Source: Bryobacteraceae bacterium CoA2 C42
Lineage (GTDB): Bacteria > Acidobacteriota > Terriglobia > Bryobacterales > Bryobacteraceae
Length of the DNA: 64,000 bases
Direction of reading: 5' to 3'
Assembly: GCA_019931245.1 (NCBI GenBank)
Contig: JAINDL010000001.1
Coordinates: 1 to 64,000 of the forward strand
Part shown: one piece after another, positions 18,984 through 31,274 of the stretch
Layout: the number at the start of each line of letters is the position of its first letter
Position numbering within the stretch: the stretch's first letter is position 1
Notes under the pieces: generated by a model
Told to the model about the DNA's origin: nothing
Seen by the model: the letters and a program-made list of their open reading frames with translations, nothing else
Databases searched by the model: none
Made by a program: the position numbers and the translations under genes

Positions 18984-21950
18984 ATGTCCTTGCACATTCG
19001 CCGTTGTGTCCATCCGTTCCGCCGGGCGCTGCTGGCCGCTTTGGCCGCGGGCGCGGGATGGGCGGCGGAACCATCAACACTCGACGGCCGGTTCACCGCG
19101 GCCGTCCGCCCCTTTTTGAACAGGTATTGCGTCACGTGCCACAGCGCGCGGCAGCCGGCGGCGCAACTGGACTTGAGCGGGTTTGCCTCCCGCGCGGCGC
19201 TGGTCGAGGACGGAAGGCGGTGGCGCCAGATCCTCGAACGGATCGAAGCACGGGAGATGCCCCCCGCCGGAGCACGGCAACCCGCGGCCGGGGAGCGGGA
19301 GCAGGCGGTAAGTTGGTTCCACGCCGTGCGCGACGAAGAGCGCCGGCGCCACGCGGGCGACCCGGGCCTGGTGCTCGCGCGGCGGCTGAGCAACGCCGAG
19401 TACGACTACACGATCCGCGACCTGACGGGGGTCGATATCCGTCCGACGCGGGAGTTTCCGGTTGATCCGGCCAACACCGCCGGCTTTGACAACTCCGGCG
19501 AGACGCTGGCGATGTCGCCGACGCTCCTCAAAAAGTATCTGGGCGCGGCCCGGGAGGTGGCAAGCCATCTGTACCTGCAGGAAAAGGGTTTCAGCTTCGC
19601 GCCTCACCCGATGGTGGCCGAAACGGACCGGGATAAGTTCGCCGTTCACCAGATCATCGACTTCTATCACCGGCAGAACATCGATCTGGCCGATTACTTT
19701 GAGACGGCGTGGCGGTTCCGGCACCGGGCGGCGTTGGGGCAGCCGCGAGCAACGCTGGCGGGTCTGGCGCGGGCGCACCGGGTAAGCGCGAAGTATCTGA
19801 CGATGGTATGGGCCACGCTCGAAAGCGGCGCCGAGGTAGGCCCGCTGGGGCAGTTGCAGCAGATGTGGCGGGCGCTGCCGGCGCCGGGTCCCGGCCCGGG
19901 CGTCCGCGCCGAGTGCGAGCGGATGCGAGCCTACGTCGGCCGCGTGCGGGCCAAGGTGGAGCCGCGGTTTATCAACATCACCGCCGGGCCGATAGGAGCC
20001 GCCTGGCAGCCGCTGCTGATCTGGAAAAACAGGCAGTATGCCACGCACCGGCGGAGGTTCGACGCCCGGCAACTCCAGGTGGCCGGCGAACCATTGTTTG
20101 AACAGAAGGATGTCGTCGAGCCCGAGTGGGCGAACCCCTTCGGCCCGGGGAAGACGCTGCTCGTCGAAAACACGCCGGGGGATCCGGACCTGTTGGTTCC
20201 GGCCGGGCAGCGGGCGCGCTACGAAGCCGCCTGGGGCCGCTTCTGCAGCGTCTTTCCGGACCTGTTCTACCGGGACTCGCGCGGGCGGAACTACTTTGTC
20301 ACCGGCAAAGACGAGGGCCGCTACCTGAGCGCGGGCTTTCACAACGTGATGGGCTACTTCCGCGACGATCAGCCGCTCTATGAGCTGTTACTCGAACCGG
20401 GCGAGCAGGCCGAGTTGGACCGGATGTGGCGGGAGATGGATTTCGTCGCCTCGATCAACATACGGACCTACGTTGAGTTCGCCAAGCTGGGGACGCGCGG
20501 GACGCGGGACGATTTCAAAGACGGGGAGCCGGAGGTGCGCGAGATCGAAGTGGAGCAGATCATCGCCGAGCCGAAACTGCGGCAACTGGAGGCCGCCTAC
20601 CTCGAAATGGCCCGGAGCGGCAGCCCGGTGGCCAAGCAGGCCATCCGGGACTTCTTCCAGATCTACAACACGAGCATCCGCTGGGTGCAGGGTGCGCGGC
20701 GCGCCGCCGAGACCGCTCATCGCGACGCCCTGACGGCGTTTGCCGCCCGGGCCTACCGGCGTCCGCTCACAGCGGCCGAGCACGAGGACGTACTGTCGTT
20801 CTATGAGGACGCGCGGCAGCGCACGGGGCTCGACCACGAGTCGGCGGTGCGCGAGACCGTGGTGATGATTCTTACCTCGCCGCGGTTCTCCTACCGCGCC
20901 GAGCCGGTAGCCGGGGCCGGGGAGCAGGCGTTGGGAGCGTATGAACTGGCCAACCGGCTGAGCTACTTCCTGTGGTCGAGCATGCCGGACGACGCGCTGC
21001 GGCGGCGGGCCGCGGCGGGCGAACTGGGGCGGCCGGAGGTGCTGCTGGCCGAGGCCCGGCGCATGCTGCGCGACCCGCGGGCCCGGGCTTTGGCCGTGGA
21101 GTTCGGCGGCAACTGGCTCGATATCCGCGACTTCGCGCAGTTGTCGACCGTGGACCGGGAGCGTTTTCCGGCCTTCACCGACGAGGTCCGCGCCGCCCTG
21201 TTCGAAGAGCCAATCCGCTTCCTCGAGCATCTGTTCACCCACAACGGCTCCCTGCTCGATCTGCTCTACGGGCGCTACACCTTCGTGAATCCGGCCCTGG
21301 CGCGCTACTACGGCATGCCGCCGCCGGCGGGCGCGGACGGCTGGGGGCGCGTGGACGAGGCGGCCCGCTACGGGCGCGGCGGCTTGCTCCCCATGGCGGC
21401 CTTTCTGACCAAGAACGCTCCGGGGCTGCGGACGAGTCCGGTAAAGCGTGGCTACTGGCTGGCCCGGCGCATTCTGGGCGAGGAGATTCCGCCGCCCCCG
21501 GCGGTGGTGCCCGAACTGCCGGCCGACGAAGCCCGGATGGACCTGCCCCTGCGGCAGATGCTCGAGCGGCATCGCAACAATCCGGCCTGCGCTTCCTGTC
21601 ACGCCCGGTTCGACTCGTTTGGCTTAGCCCTCGAGGGCTTCGATCCGGTGGGCCGCGCGCGTTCGGCGGATCAGGCGGGGCGGCCGGTGGATGCCAGCGC
21701 CGTCTTTCCGGGCGGTGTCGCGGGGCGGGGGGTAGCGGGGCTGCGGCAGTACATCCGGACGCACCGGGAGCAGGACTTCCTGCGCGGGTTTACGGGCAAG
21801 CTGCTGGCGTATGCGTTGGGGCGGAGTTTAGCGTTTTCCGACGAGGTGCTGATCGAACAGATGGGCGCGGAGTTAGCGCGCCACGGCCACCGGTTTGAGA
21901 CCGTCGTGGCTTGTATTGTAACCAGCCGGCAGTTCCGGCATAAGAGGTAG
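18984..21950 (+). CDS. DUF1592/DUF1588/DUF1587/DUF1595/DUF1585 (planctomycete-type cytochrome) protein
   Basis: FLNRYCVTCHSARQPAAQLDLSG, LARRLSNAEYDYTIRDLTGVDI, AYRRPLTAAEHEDVLSFY, ANRLSYFLWSSMPDDALRRRA, NPACASCHARFDSFGLALEGFDPVGR; ATG 18984 preceded by AGGAGG. Confidence 0.93.
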   Translation: MSLHIRRCVHPFRRALLAALAAGAGWAAEPSTLDGRFTAAVRPFLNRYCVTCHSARQPAAQLDLSGFASRAALVEDGRRWRQILERIEAREMPPAGARQPAAGEREQAVSWFHAVRDEERRRHAGDPGLVLARRLSNAEYDYTIRDLTGVDIRPTREFPVDPANTAGFDNSGETLAMSPTLLKKYLGAAREVASHLYLQEKGFSFAPHPMVAETDRDKFAVHQIIDFYHRQNIDLADYFETAWRFRHRAALGQPRATLAGLARAHRVSAKYLTMVWATLESGAEVGPLGQLQQMWRALPAPGPGPGVRAECERMRAYVGRVRAKVEPRFINITAGPIGAAWQPLLIWKNRQYATHRRRFDARQLQVAGEPLFEQKDVVEPEWANPFGPGKTLLVENTPGDPDLLVPAGQRARYEAAWGRFCSVFPDLFYRDSRGRNYFVTGKDEGRYLSAGFHNVMGYFRDDQPLYELLLEPGEQAELDRMWREMDFVASINIRTYVEFAKLGTRGTRDDFKDGEPEVREIEVEQIIAEPKLRQLEAAYLEMARSGSPVAKQAIRDFFQIYNTSIRWVQGARRAAETAHRDALTAFAARAYRRPLTAAEHEDVLSFYEDARQRTGLDHESAVRETVVMILTSPRFSYRAEPVAGAGEQALGAYELANRLSYFLWSSMPDDALRRRAAAGELGRPEVLLAEARRMLRDPRARALAVEFGGNWLDIRDFAQLSTVDRERFPAFTDEVRAALFEEPIRFLEHLFTHNGSLLDLLYGRYTFVNPALARYYGMPPPAGADGWGRVDEAARYGRGGLLPMAAFLTKNAPGLRTSPVKRGYWLARRILGEEIPPPPAVVPELPADEARMDLPLRQMLERHRNNPACASCHARFDSFGLALEGFDPVGRARSADQAGRPVDASAVFPGGVAGRGVAGLRQYIRTHREQDFLRGFTGKLLAYALGRSLAFSDEVLIEQMGAELARHGHRFETVVACIVTSRQFRHKR

Positions 21951-21953
21951 CGT

Positions 21954-23252
21954 ATGAGCAGGACGAAGATCGGGCGGCGAGCGTTTCTTTACGGCAGCGG
22001 AGTCACCATGGGGCTGCCGTGGCTCGAATCGCTGCACGGCGCGGCGCCGGAGGGGCCGCAGCGGTTTGCCGTGCTGTTCATGGGCACGGGCATCAGCCCG
22101 GGGCGCTGGTGGGCGAAGGGTTCGGGCGCGGCGATGGAGTTGGGCGAGTCGCTCGCGCCGCTCGAGCCGGTCAAGTCCAGGCTGAATGTGATTGACGGGT
22201 TGTTCAACAAAGAAGGGACCGGCCAGGGGATTCATCCGGCGATGACCGGCAACCTACTCTCAGGCGTCCCGATTCGCAAGGGATCCATCATCCACGGGGG
22301 GATCACGATCGACCAGATGCTGGCCAACCGCATTGGTCAGGATACCCAGCAGCCCAGCATGGTGTTGGCTTGTGAACGAGCGATGACCGGCTTTCACGAG
22401 AGCAATTTTTCAAACGCCTACAGCTCGCACATCTCCTGGCAGAGCGCCGATTCGCCGGTGCCCAACGAGATGTATCCTTCGCTGGCCTTCGACAGCCTGT
22501 TTGAGAACGGCGGACAGCTGCGGAACACGAGCGTGCTCGACCGGGTAAAGGAGCACGCGGCTTCGCTCCGCGGCCGGATCAACGCGACCGACCGGAACAA
22601 ACTCGACGAGTATCTGGCCAGCGTCCGCGAGGTGGAGCGGAGCATGGAGCGGCTGCGGACGGAAAAGGCGCGGGCCGAGGAGCGGGCCAGCCGCGCGGGG
22701 CGGCCGTTGTCGGCGATGCCGCGTCCCGCCGACGGCCTGCCCGAGGATATCCGCGACCATATCCGGCTGATGAGCGACATCATCGCGCTCGGTTTTCAGA
22801 CGGACCGGACGCGGGTGGCATCGCTGCTGCTGGCGCGGGATCTTTCGGCGATCTACTACCCGTTCCTCGGGGTCAGCCGCCAGCACCACGGGGCGTCGCA
22901 TTACGATACCGAGGCGGACTATCAGAAGATCGTGCGCTTCCACGTCGAGCAGCTGCTCTATCTGGCGCAGCGGCTTGACGCGATGAAAGAAGGGGAGCGT
23001 TCGGTGCTGGACAACTCCTGCCTCTTGTTCCTTTCGAATATGTGGTCTGGCACCAAACACGACAACAAAAAAGTGCCGGTGTTGACCCTGGGAGGCCTCG
23101 GCGGGAAGCTGGCAACGGGCCGGGCGCTCGACTACTTCACGGCCGGGGACGACAACCGCAAATTATGCAGCCTGTACCTGGGAATCATGGACCGCATGGG
23201 CGTGGTTCTGCCGCAGTTCGGTGATGCGAAGGCCCGGTTGGCGGGCTTCTAG
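21954..23252 (+). CDS. DUF1552 domain-containing protein
   Basis: GRRAFLYGSGVTMGLPWLESL...; partner of the DUF1592 gene immediately upstream. Confidence 0.93.
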   Translation: MSRTKIGRRAFLYGSGVTMGLPWLESLHGAAPEGPQRFAVLFMGTGISPGRWWAKGSGAAMELGESLAPLEPVKSRLNVIDGLFNKEGTGQGIHPAMTGNLLSGVPIRKGSIIHGGITIDQMLANRIGQDTQQPSMVLACERAMTGFHESNFSNAYSSHISWQSADSPVPNEMYPSLAFDSLFENGGQLRNTSVLDRVKEHAASLRGRINATDRNKLDEYLASVREVERSMERLRTEKARAEERASRAGRPLSAMPRPADGLPEDIRDHIRLMSDIIALGFQTDRTRVASLLLARDLSAIYYPFLGVSRQHHGASHYDTEADYQKIVRFHVEQLLYLAQRLDAMKEGERSVLDNSCLLFLSNMWSGTKHDNKKVPVLTLGGLGGKLATGRALDYFTAGDDNRKLCSLYLGIMDRMGVVLPQFGDAKARLAGF

Positions 23253-25486
23253 CGCCGGTCAAGCCGGGCGAGCACCTGCCGGCAGTTGAGGACCTTCTCG
23301 ACGAGATCGAGCGGGCGGTAGTAGTAGTGGTTGGTGGCCTCGTAGCCGATGGTGGCCGTTCGGCGCGCTACGTCGTACTGCCGGCGGGCGAGGGCGAGTT
23401 CGGCCTCGGCCAGCGCCCGCAGGCGCCCGGCGTCGCCGCGGTGGGCGTAAAAGGCCACCTGGTTGGCCGCGCTCTGAAAGTGGTGGTAGCAGGTGCGGGC
23501 TATGTCGAGATCGGCCGTGGCCCGCGGCGCGGCGCGTTCGAACAGATCGAGTCCGCGCTTCCACCCCGCCGCGACTTTGCTCAGCTGCGCCACCACGATC
23601 TCAGGCGGATAGTTGCCGCACCAACTCTTCATGGCATCGTGGGGGAACAGGATCATACCCGGTGGGAGTCCGGTGGGCTCAAGGCGCAGCAGGTTAGCGG
23701 GCCCGTGCTGGGTGGGTAGGATGTAGATCTGCACGCCGTACGGGAACTCGGCAAAGGCTTCGCTGAACAGCCGCCAGGCCTCGACGACCGCGGCCGCGGC
23801 GGGGTGCCCGTAACGCGCGGCGGCCACGCGCTGCAGGATCTCCGCGGGCGAAGGCCGGGGAGAGTAGAAGAAATAGCTGGCCGCTTCAAGATTCGGTGAT
23901 GGGTAGCCGCCACAGGTCCACGACAGCATGAGGCCCGAGACCCCCGCCCGCTCGAGCTTTTCGCAGTGCTCGAGCACGAGGTGCGGCACGGGGATGTAGG
24001 GAACCGCCGAGATCTCCCAGGTGTTATTGAAAGCGACCTTGGCCACCGTGCGCAGGCCCGCTTGGCGCGCGATCTGCCAGTTGCGCGTCGCTCGCGGCCC
24101 CGGGCCGACAACGGACATGGAGTACTCTCCCACGCGCGACCGCACGCCACCCCGTTCCACCGGTTGCGACCATTCGCTGATGCTCGCGTACAGGACGTCC
24201 TTGTCGAGCTTCGGAATCAGCCGCGCCGCCATCTCATCGGGCCAGCCCCAGTCCCAGTGAATGATCTCGGCCGTGGCGCTCGCCGCGCGAATCCCCTGGC
24301 GCATGGCGCGGAACAGCTCGGCCAGCACCTCTTCGCTCGAGCGCTCCCGGCAACGCGGGCAGTCGCGCGCGACCGGCGCTTTGACGCCCCAGGCGCCGCC
24401 GTGCGAGAAGCAGTTGGTGTGGTTTTCCGACATCGAGATCGTGAAGATGCCGCCCAACCCCGGCGCCTGGCGGAAGACGTGTTCGAGCGAGGAGCTCATC
24501 CAGTCGCGAACCGTACCGGTGCTCGTGCACAGCGACCACCAATCTTGAAACCGCTCGCCCCGCACCGCCGGATGACGCGTAAAGAAGGCGGCCGGCATGG
24601 CGCGCGGCTCGTTCATGTAGAGATAGATCTTCACGCCGTAGCGCGCGGCGCGCGCGATCAGGGCGTTGAGGTTCTTGAGACGCGTCGGCCAGCCCTGCCC
24701 GAACTCCGGGAACGCCCGCGCCGGGGCCATCGTGTTCAGTACCGCCTGCATCCAGACGCCGTTGACGCCGGAGGCGGCCAATCGCTCGAGCAGGCCATCG
24801 GGGAAGGGATCGGCGTCGGTCTCGACCAACGGATCACCGTAGAGAGCGAAGTAGGAGTAGACGTAGCGCGGGGTCCAGACGGCCTGCCCCGGACGCGGCG
24901 CCGGGGCCTTGCCCGTAGCCTTGGCCAACTGGTCGACGAAAGCAAACGGCGGTTCGCCGGCGGCGTCGATTGCCGGACCGAAGACCTGGCGAACGATCTG
25001 GCGGATCTCCGCTGTCCGCCGGCGTTCGGCGGGCGTGGGAGCGTGCCAGGCCAGAGGCGCGAGTTCCGGCTTGGCCTGCAGCTTCACATCAAGGAAATCG
25101 TCCTCCTTCAGCGTAAAAGCAAACCGCGGCTCCTCCCACCCGAGCAGTTCCATGATCTGCGCGTTGGGCAGCACGTGCCAGTTCTGGCGGATGACGGTGA
25201 TGTAAAGCCGGCGCAGTTGGTCGTTCGTGAGGCGGATCTTGCGCGGCAGGCCGAGGGAGCGGCCGAGCGATTCCACATCGCGGGGCGTGGCGCCCAGCAC
25301 CTGCGCGATGCGGTCGAGATTAGCCAACTCCCAGTTCCGCCAGACGAACAGATGGAGGCGGCTCGGGAAGTGGGACTCCTCCAGCGGGCGCACGGCGGCA
25401 TCAATCGGGGAGAGGAGCGGGGAGAGGAGCGGAGAGAGGAGGGGCAGGCCGGCCAGCGGCAGGAGGTCGCGTCGGCGAATGGTCAT
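23249..25486 (-). CDS. Uncharacterised exported protein, putative TIM-barrel glycoside-hydrolase-like
   Basis: Intact 745-aa ORF with RR-type leader containing LSPLLSPLLSP; GVKIYLYMNEPRAMP, GGIFTISMSENHTNC, IIHWDWGWPDEMA; stop shares CTAG with the convergent DUF1552 gene. Confidence 0.7.
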   Translation of the reverse strand: MTIRRRDLLPLAGLPLLSPLLSPLLSPIDAAVRPLEESHFPSRLHLFVWRNWELANLDRIAQVLGATPRDVESLGRSLGLPRKIRLTNDQLRRLYITVIRQNWHVLPNAQIMELLGWEEPRFAFTLKEDDFLDVKLQAKPELAPLAWHAPTPAERRRTAEIRQIVRQVFGPAIDAAGEPPFAFVDQLAKATGKAPAPRPGQAVWTPRYVYSYFALYGDPLVETDADPFPDGLLERLAASGVNGVWMQAVLNTMAPARAFPEFGQGWPTRLKNLNALIARAARYGVKIYLYMNEPRAMPAAFFTRHPAVRGERFQDWWSLCTSTGTVRDWMSSSLEHVFRQAPGLGGIFTISMSENHTNCFSHGGAWGVKAPVARDCPRCRERSSEEVLAELFRAMRQGIRAASATAEIIHWDWGWPDEMAARLIPKLDKDVLYASISEWSQPVERGGVRSRVGEYSMSVVGPGPRATRNWQIARQAGLRTVAKVAFNNTWEISAVPYIPVPHLVLEHCEKLERAGVSGLMLSWTCGGYPSPNLEAASYFFYSPRPSPAEILQRVAAARYGHPAAAAVVEAWRLFSEAFAEFPYGVQIYILPTQHGPANLLRLEPTGLPPGMILFPHDAMKSWCGNYPPEIVVAQLSKVAAGWKRGLDLFERAAPRATADLDIARTCYHHFQSAANQVAFYAHRGDAGRLRALAEAELALARRQYDVARRTATIGYEATNHYYYRPLDLVEKVLNCRQVLARLDRR

Positions 25487-25579
25487 GAGGATTTCCGATG
25501 CGACAACGATAACAGAGCCGGGGCCTCCACCAGCAGCCCCGCCATTGACCTATACCAACTTCTGCGTCAGGATACCTCC

Positions 25580-27679
<2,100 letters not shown>

Positions 27680-27685
27680 CGCCGC

Positions 27686-28912
27686 CTACTCGAGATCGCG
27701 GCCGTTCGTCTCCGGCAAACCCAAAACCAGCAGCCCGCCCAGCGCGAAGAAGCCCGCCGTCATCGCCAGCGCCGCGCCGAGGCCATGCCGGTCGGCCAGA
27801 AACCCGATGCCGGCCGGCGCCAGCGCGCTCACCACCCGGCCCCCGTTGTAGCAGAAGCCCTGCGCTGTGGCGCGGATCCCGCTCGGGAACAGTTCGCTCA
27901 AGATCGCCCCGAACGCGCTGTAGTAGCCGTGCCCGAAGAACCCCACGAGCGGCCCCAGCGCCAACAGGAAACCGGGACTCTGCGCGAGGCCCCCGTAGAG
28001 GTAGGTCACCACCCCCGCCCCCAGCAGAAACCCCACAAACGCCGGCCGCCGTCCGAACCGGTCCGCCAGAAAGCCGAAGCTCAGATAGCCGGCCAGCGCC
28101 CCCAACTGCATCGGAATGATGAACCCTGTCGACCGTACCACGCTCAACCCCGCGCCCCCCTTCTCCACCGGCGAGGCCAGATACGCCGGCACCCAGGTGA
28201 ACAGCCCCCAATAGGCAAACAGAATCAGACTCGCCATGCTCACCGAAACCAGCACATAGCGCCGCAGCGGCGGCCGCCACAAGCTCCCGAGCGGCTGCCG
28301 CGGCAAGGCCGGCGACCACGCCGCCGGCTCGGGCACCGCCCGGCGGATCCACAGCGTCAGCAGCGCCGGCAGGATGCCCAGGGCAAACAGCGGCCGCCAC
28401 CCGTAGGTGGGCAGAATCGCCGCCGCCAGCAGGCTGGCCAGAATGTAGCCGATCGCCCAACCGGACTGCGTGATCGCGATCGCCTTGCCGCGGTGCCGGG
28501 CCGGCCACGATTCGGCCACCAGCACGGTGCCCGCGCTCCACTCGGCGCCGAGCCCAAAACCCACCAGAATCCGCCAAAACAGCAGCTGTTCAAAGCTGCT
28601 GGCCGTCGCAATCGCCGCCGTGAACAGGGAGTAGGTCAGAATGGAGCCCATCAACACCCGCGTCCGCCCAACGCGGTCGGCCAGATACCCGGCCAGAATC
28701 CCGCCGAGCGCGGCCGCGAACAGCATGGCGGTGGTCAACAGGCCGCTCTGGGTACCCGTCAGCGCAAACTCCTGCTGGATGGCCACCAGCGCAAACGAGT
28801 ACAGCATGACGTCCATCGCGTCCAGCATCCAGCCGAGCATGGCCGCCAGCAGGGTGCGCCACTGCACCGGGGTGATTTCGGCAAAGAGAGACAAGTTTCT
28901 AATATAGGCCAT
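27686..28912 (-). CDS. MFS transporter
   Basis: MLGWMLDAMDVMLYSFALVAIQQEFALTGTQSGLLTTAMLFAAALGGILAGYLADRVGRTRVL. Confidence 0.9.
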   Translation of the reverse strand: MAYIRNLSLFAEITPVQWRTLLAAMLGWMLDAMDVMLYSFALVAIQQEFALTGTQSGLLTTAMLFAAALGGILAGYLADRVGRTRVLMGSILTYSLFTAAIATASSFEQLLFWRILVGFGLGAEWSAGTVLVAESWPARHRGKAIAITQSGWAIGYILASLLAAAILPTYGWRPLFALGILPALLTLWIRRAVPEPAAWSPALPRQPLGSLWRPPLRRYVLVSVSMASLILFAYWGLFTWVPAYLASPVEKGGAGLSVVRSTGFIIPMQLGALAGYLSFGFLADRFGRRPAFVGFLLGAGVVTYLYGGLAQSPGFLLALGPLVGFFGHGYYSAFGAILSELFPSGIRATAQGFCYNGGRVVSALAPAGIGFLADRHGLGAALAMTAGFFALGGLLVLGLPETNGRDLE

Positions 28913-29019
28913 AAAAAGAACCGATACCGCAGAACTGCGGCGATTGCCTACAATGAGGTCTACCGCGTTGTAGTAGCAGCCCCTTGTCGTGGCGCTTCCC
29001 TTCCCCGAGGCAGAGTTCC

Positions 29020-30468
29020 ATGACACTGATGTTTTGGCCCGTAATCGTCTTCATGGCGATCTCCCTGGCCATCGGCCTGTATACGTACACCCAGGTTCGC
29101 GGTTCGAGCAAGAACTACACCGTCTGCAACAAGGCGATGCCGTTTCTGGTCATCGGCACGGCGCTGATGGCGCAGGCCGTGGATGGCAACGCCACGCTGG
29201 GCAATGTTTCGATGACGTGGGCCACCGGCTTTTGGGCCGGGGTTATGATCCCCGTCGGCCTCGCGTTGAGCCTGTTTTTCGTCGGCCGCTTCCTGGCCGC
29301 GCCGCTGAACCGCATGGACCTGCTGACCCTGCCCGAATTCTTCTACCGCCGCTATGACAAGCAGACCGAGGCGCTCACCTCCGCTCTCACGATTGTCTGT
29401 TTCACGGTGGTCATTGCCGGCAACCTGTCGGCGGTAGCCTGGATTTTTTCGGTGGTGAGCGGCCTGAGCTACGGCGCCTCGCTCGCGATTACGACGACGA
29501 TCATTGTGATCTACACCATGGCGGGCGGCCTGTTCGCCGCCATCTGGACGGACTTCTTCCAGATTCACGTTGCCCTCGTGGGATTCGCCGGCTCGGCCGG
29601 CTACGTGCTCTGGCGTTACGGTCTGGGAGACCTGCTCGCGAAAGTACCCGTCGAGCGGCTCGACGTCCGCGGCATCACCTCGCTCGAACACGGCGCCATG
29701 ATCAACTGGGCCGCGATGATTTCGCTCGCCTTCGGCAATGCCATGGCGCTCGACTTCATGGAACGGGTCTTCGCGGCCAACAGCCCGCGCACGGCGCAGC
29801 GCGCCTGCTACTACGCCGGCGTCCAAACCATGCTCATCGGCCTGTGCGCCTCCGTACTCGGTCTCGCCGCCATCTCGCTCGTGCCCACCGTGGCCGACCC
29901 GCGCATGGTGCTGCCGACGCTGGCCGCCGAACACCTGCCTTACTGGCTCGGGGTGCTCGTCTTTGTCGGTGTGCTCGGCGCCTCCATGTCGACGGCCAAC
30001 GGGGCGATGCTGGTGATCTCGGTGGTGCTGGCTCGGAACGTCTATCAGCGCTGGTCGAAAACAGCGGTGAGCGATGCCCGGATGCTGCTGCTGTCGAGGG
30101 TTCTGGCGATTCCCACCGCGGCGGCCGGCGCGTGGGTGGCCTATGTGCGACCCGAGCCGGGCATCCTGCTCGTAATCGCCTTCGACATTGTTTTTGCCGG
30201 CTGCGTGGCGCCCCTGGTGCTCGGCGTCTACTGGCGCAAGGCGACGGCCACGGCCGCGAAGGCGGCAATTCTGGCGGGCACGGCGGTCCGGGTCGTTTGC
30301 CACTTCACAATGCCTCCAGCGCTGGCGGGCCTGGACACGCTGCTGCCTCCCGTAGTCAGCCTCGCTACGCTGGTGGGCGTGACGCTGCTCACGCAGACCG
30401 CAACGGGAAACAACTTCGACCGCATGTACAACCCCGCGCCGGAAGACCGGCTGGCGGTCGAGGGCTAA
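29020..30468 (+). CDS. Sodium:solute symporter family protein
   Basis: SSKNYTVCNKAMPFLVIGTALMAQAVDGNATLGN, LLTLPEFFYRRYDKQTEAL, MAGGLFAAIWTDFFQ. Confidence 0.9.
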   Translation: MTLMFWPVIVFMAISLAIGLYTYTQVRGSSKNYTVCNKAMPFLVIGTALMAQAVDGNATLGNVSMTWATGFWAGVMIPVGLALSLFFVGRFLAAPLNRMDLLTLPEFFYRRYDKQTEALTSALTIVCFTVVIAGNLSAVAWIFSVVSGLSYGASLAITTTIIVIYTMAGGLFAAIWTDFFQIHVALVGFAGSAGYVLWRYGLGDLLAKVPVERLDVRGITSLEHGAMINWAAMISLAFGNAMALDFMERVFAANSPRTAQRACYYAGVQTMLIGLCASVLGLAAISLVPTVADPRMVLPTLAAEHLPYWLGVLVFVGVLGASMSTANGAMLVISVVLARNVYQRWSKTAVSDARMLLLSRVLAIPTAAAGAWVAYVRPEPGILLVIAFDIVFAGCVAPLVLGVYWRKATATAAKAAILAGTAVRVVCHFTMPPALAGLDTLLPPVVSLATLVGVTLLTQTATGNNFDRMYNPAPEDRLAVEG

Positions 30469-31274
30469 TGCTGCCGCTGCTCGCTTTCGCGCTGCAAGCC
30501 GGGGTGCTGCCCGCCCATTGGACGACGGGCGGCCCGGACTGCGCCCAAGTCCCGGACTGGCAGGTGCACGCCTATAACGACGACCTGCTGATTCTGCGCC
30601 AAAGCGGATGCGTCCACTATGAAAAGCCGTTTCTCTATCTTCTCTTCGGCCGGGAGCGGGCGCTGCTGCTCGATACCGGGGCGGGCCGGCCCGGGACGGC
30701 CGCCATCGTCGAAAAGTTACGCCGGGGTCTGCCGCTCCTCGTCGTGCACAGCCACGCCCACGGCGACCACGTCGCCGGCGATGCCGAACTCCGGGCGCTC
30801 CGCGGCGTGACCGTCATGGCGCCCGGTTTTGCCGAGTCGGTGGACCTTGGCGGGCGAACCGTCGAAGCGCTCGCCATCCCGGGTCACGACTCAGCCAGCG
30901 TTGCCTTCTACGATCAGCCCACCGGCCTGCTGCTCACCGGCGACTCCCTCTACCCGGGCCGGCTGTACATTCAGGATTTCCCCCGCTATCTGGCCAGCAT
31001 GCAGAATCTGCTCGCGTTCGCGGTCCGCCGGCCCGTGCGTCACATTCTCGGAACGCACATCGAGCAATCCTCGACGCCATTCGTCGACTATCCGGTGCGA
31101 ACCATGTATCAGCCCGCCGAACACCGGCTCGATTTATCGGTCGACCACCTCGAGGAGTTGGTCCGGGAGTTGGCCCGCATGGCCGGGAAGCCCGAGCGCA
31201 AGGCCCTGCGCAGCTTTACCATCTATCCTCGCCCGCCGAGGAACTTTTCGAACGGGAGTACCGGAACGCCATGA
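30468..31274 (+). CDS. MBL-fold metallo-hydrolase, exported
   Basis: LLVVHSHAHGDHVAGDAELR (HxHxDH); TAATG overlap with the symporter. Confidence 0.9.
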   Translation: MLPLLAFALQAGVLPAHWTTGGPDCAQVPDWQVHAYNDDLLILRQSGCVHYEKPFLYLLFGRERALLLDTGAGRPGTAAIVEKLRRGLPLLVVHSHAHGDHVAGDAELRALRGVTVMAPGFAESVDLGGRTVEALAIPGHDSASVAFYDQPTGLLLTGDSLYPGRLYIQDFPRYLASMQNLLAFAVRRPVRHILGTHIEQSSTPFVDYPVRTMYQPAEHRLDLSVDHLEELVRELARMAGKPERKALRSFTIYPRPPRNFSNGSTGTP

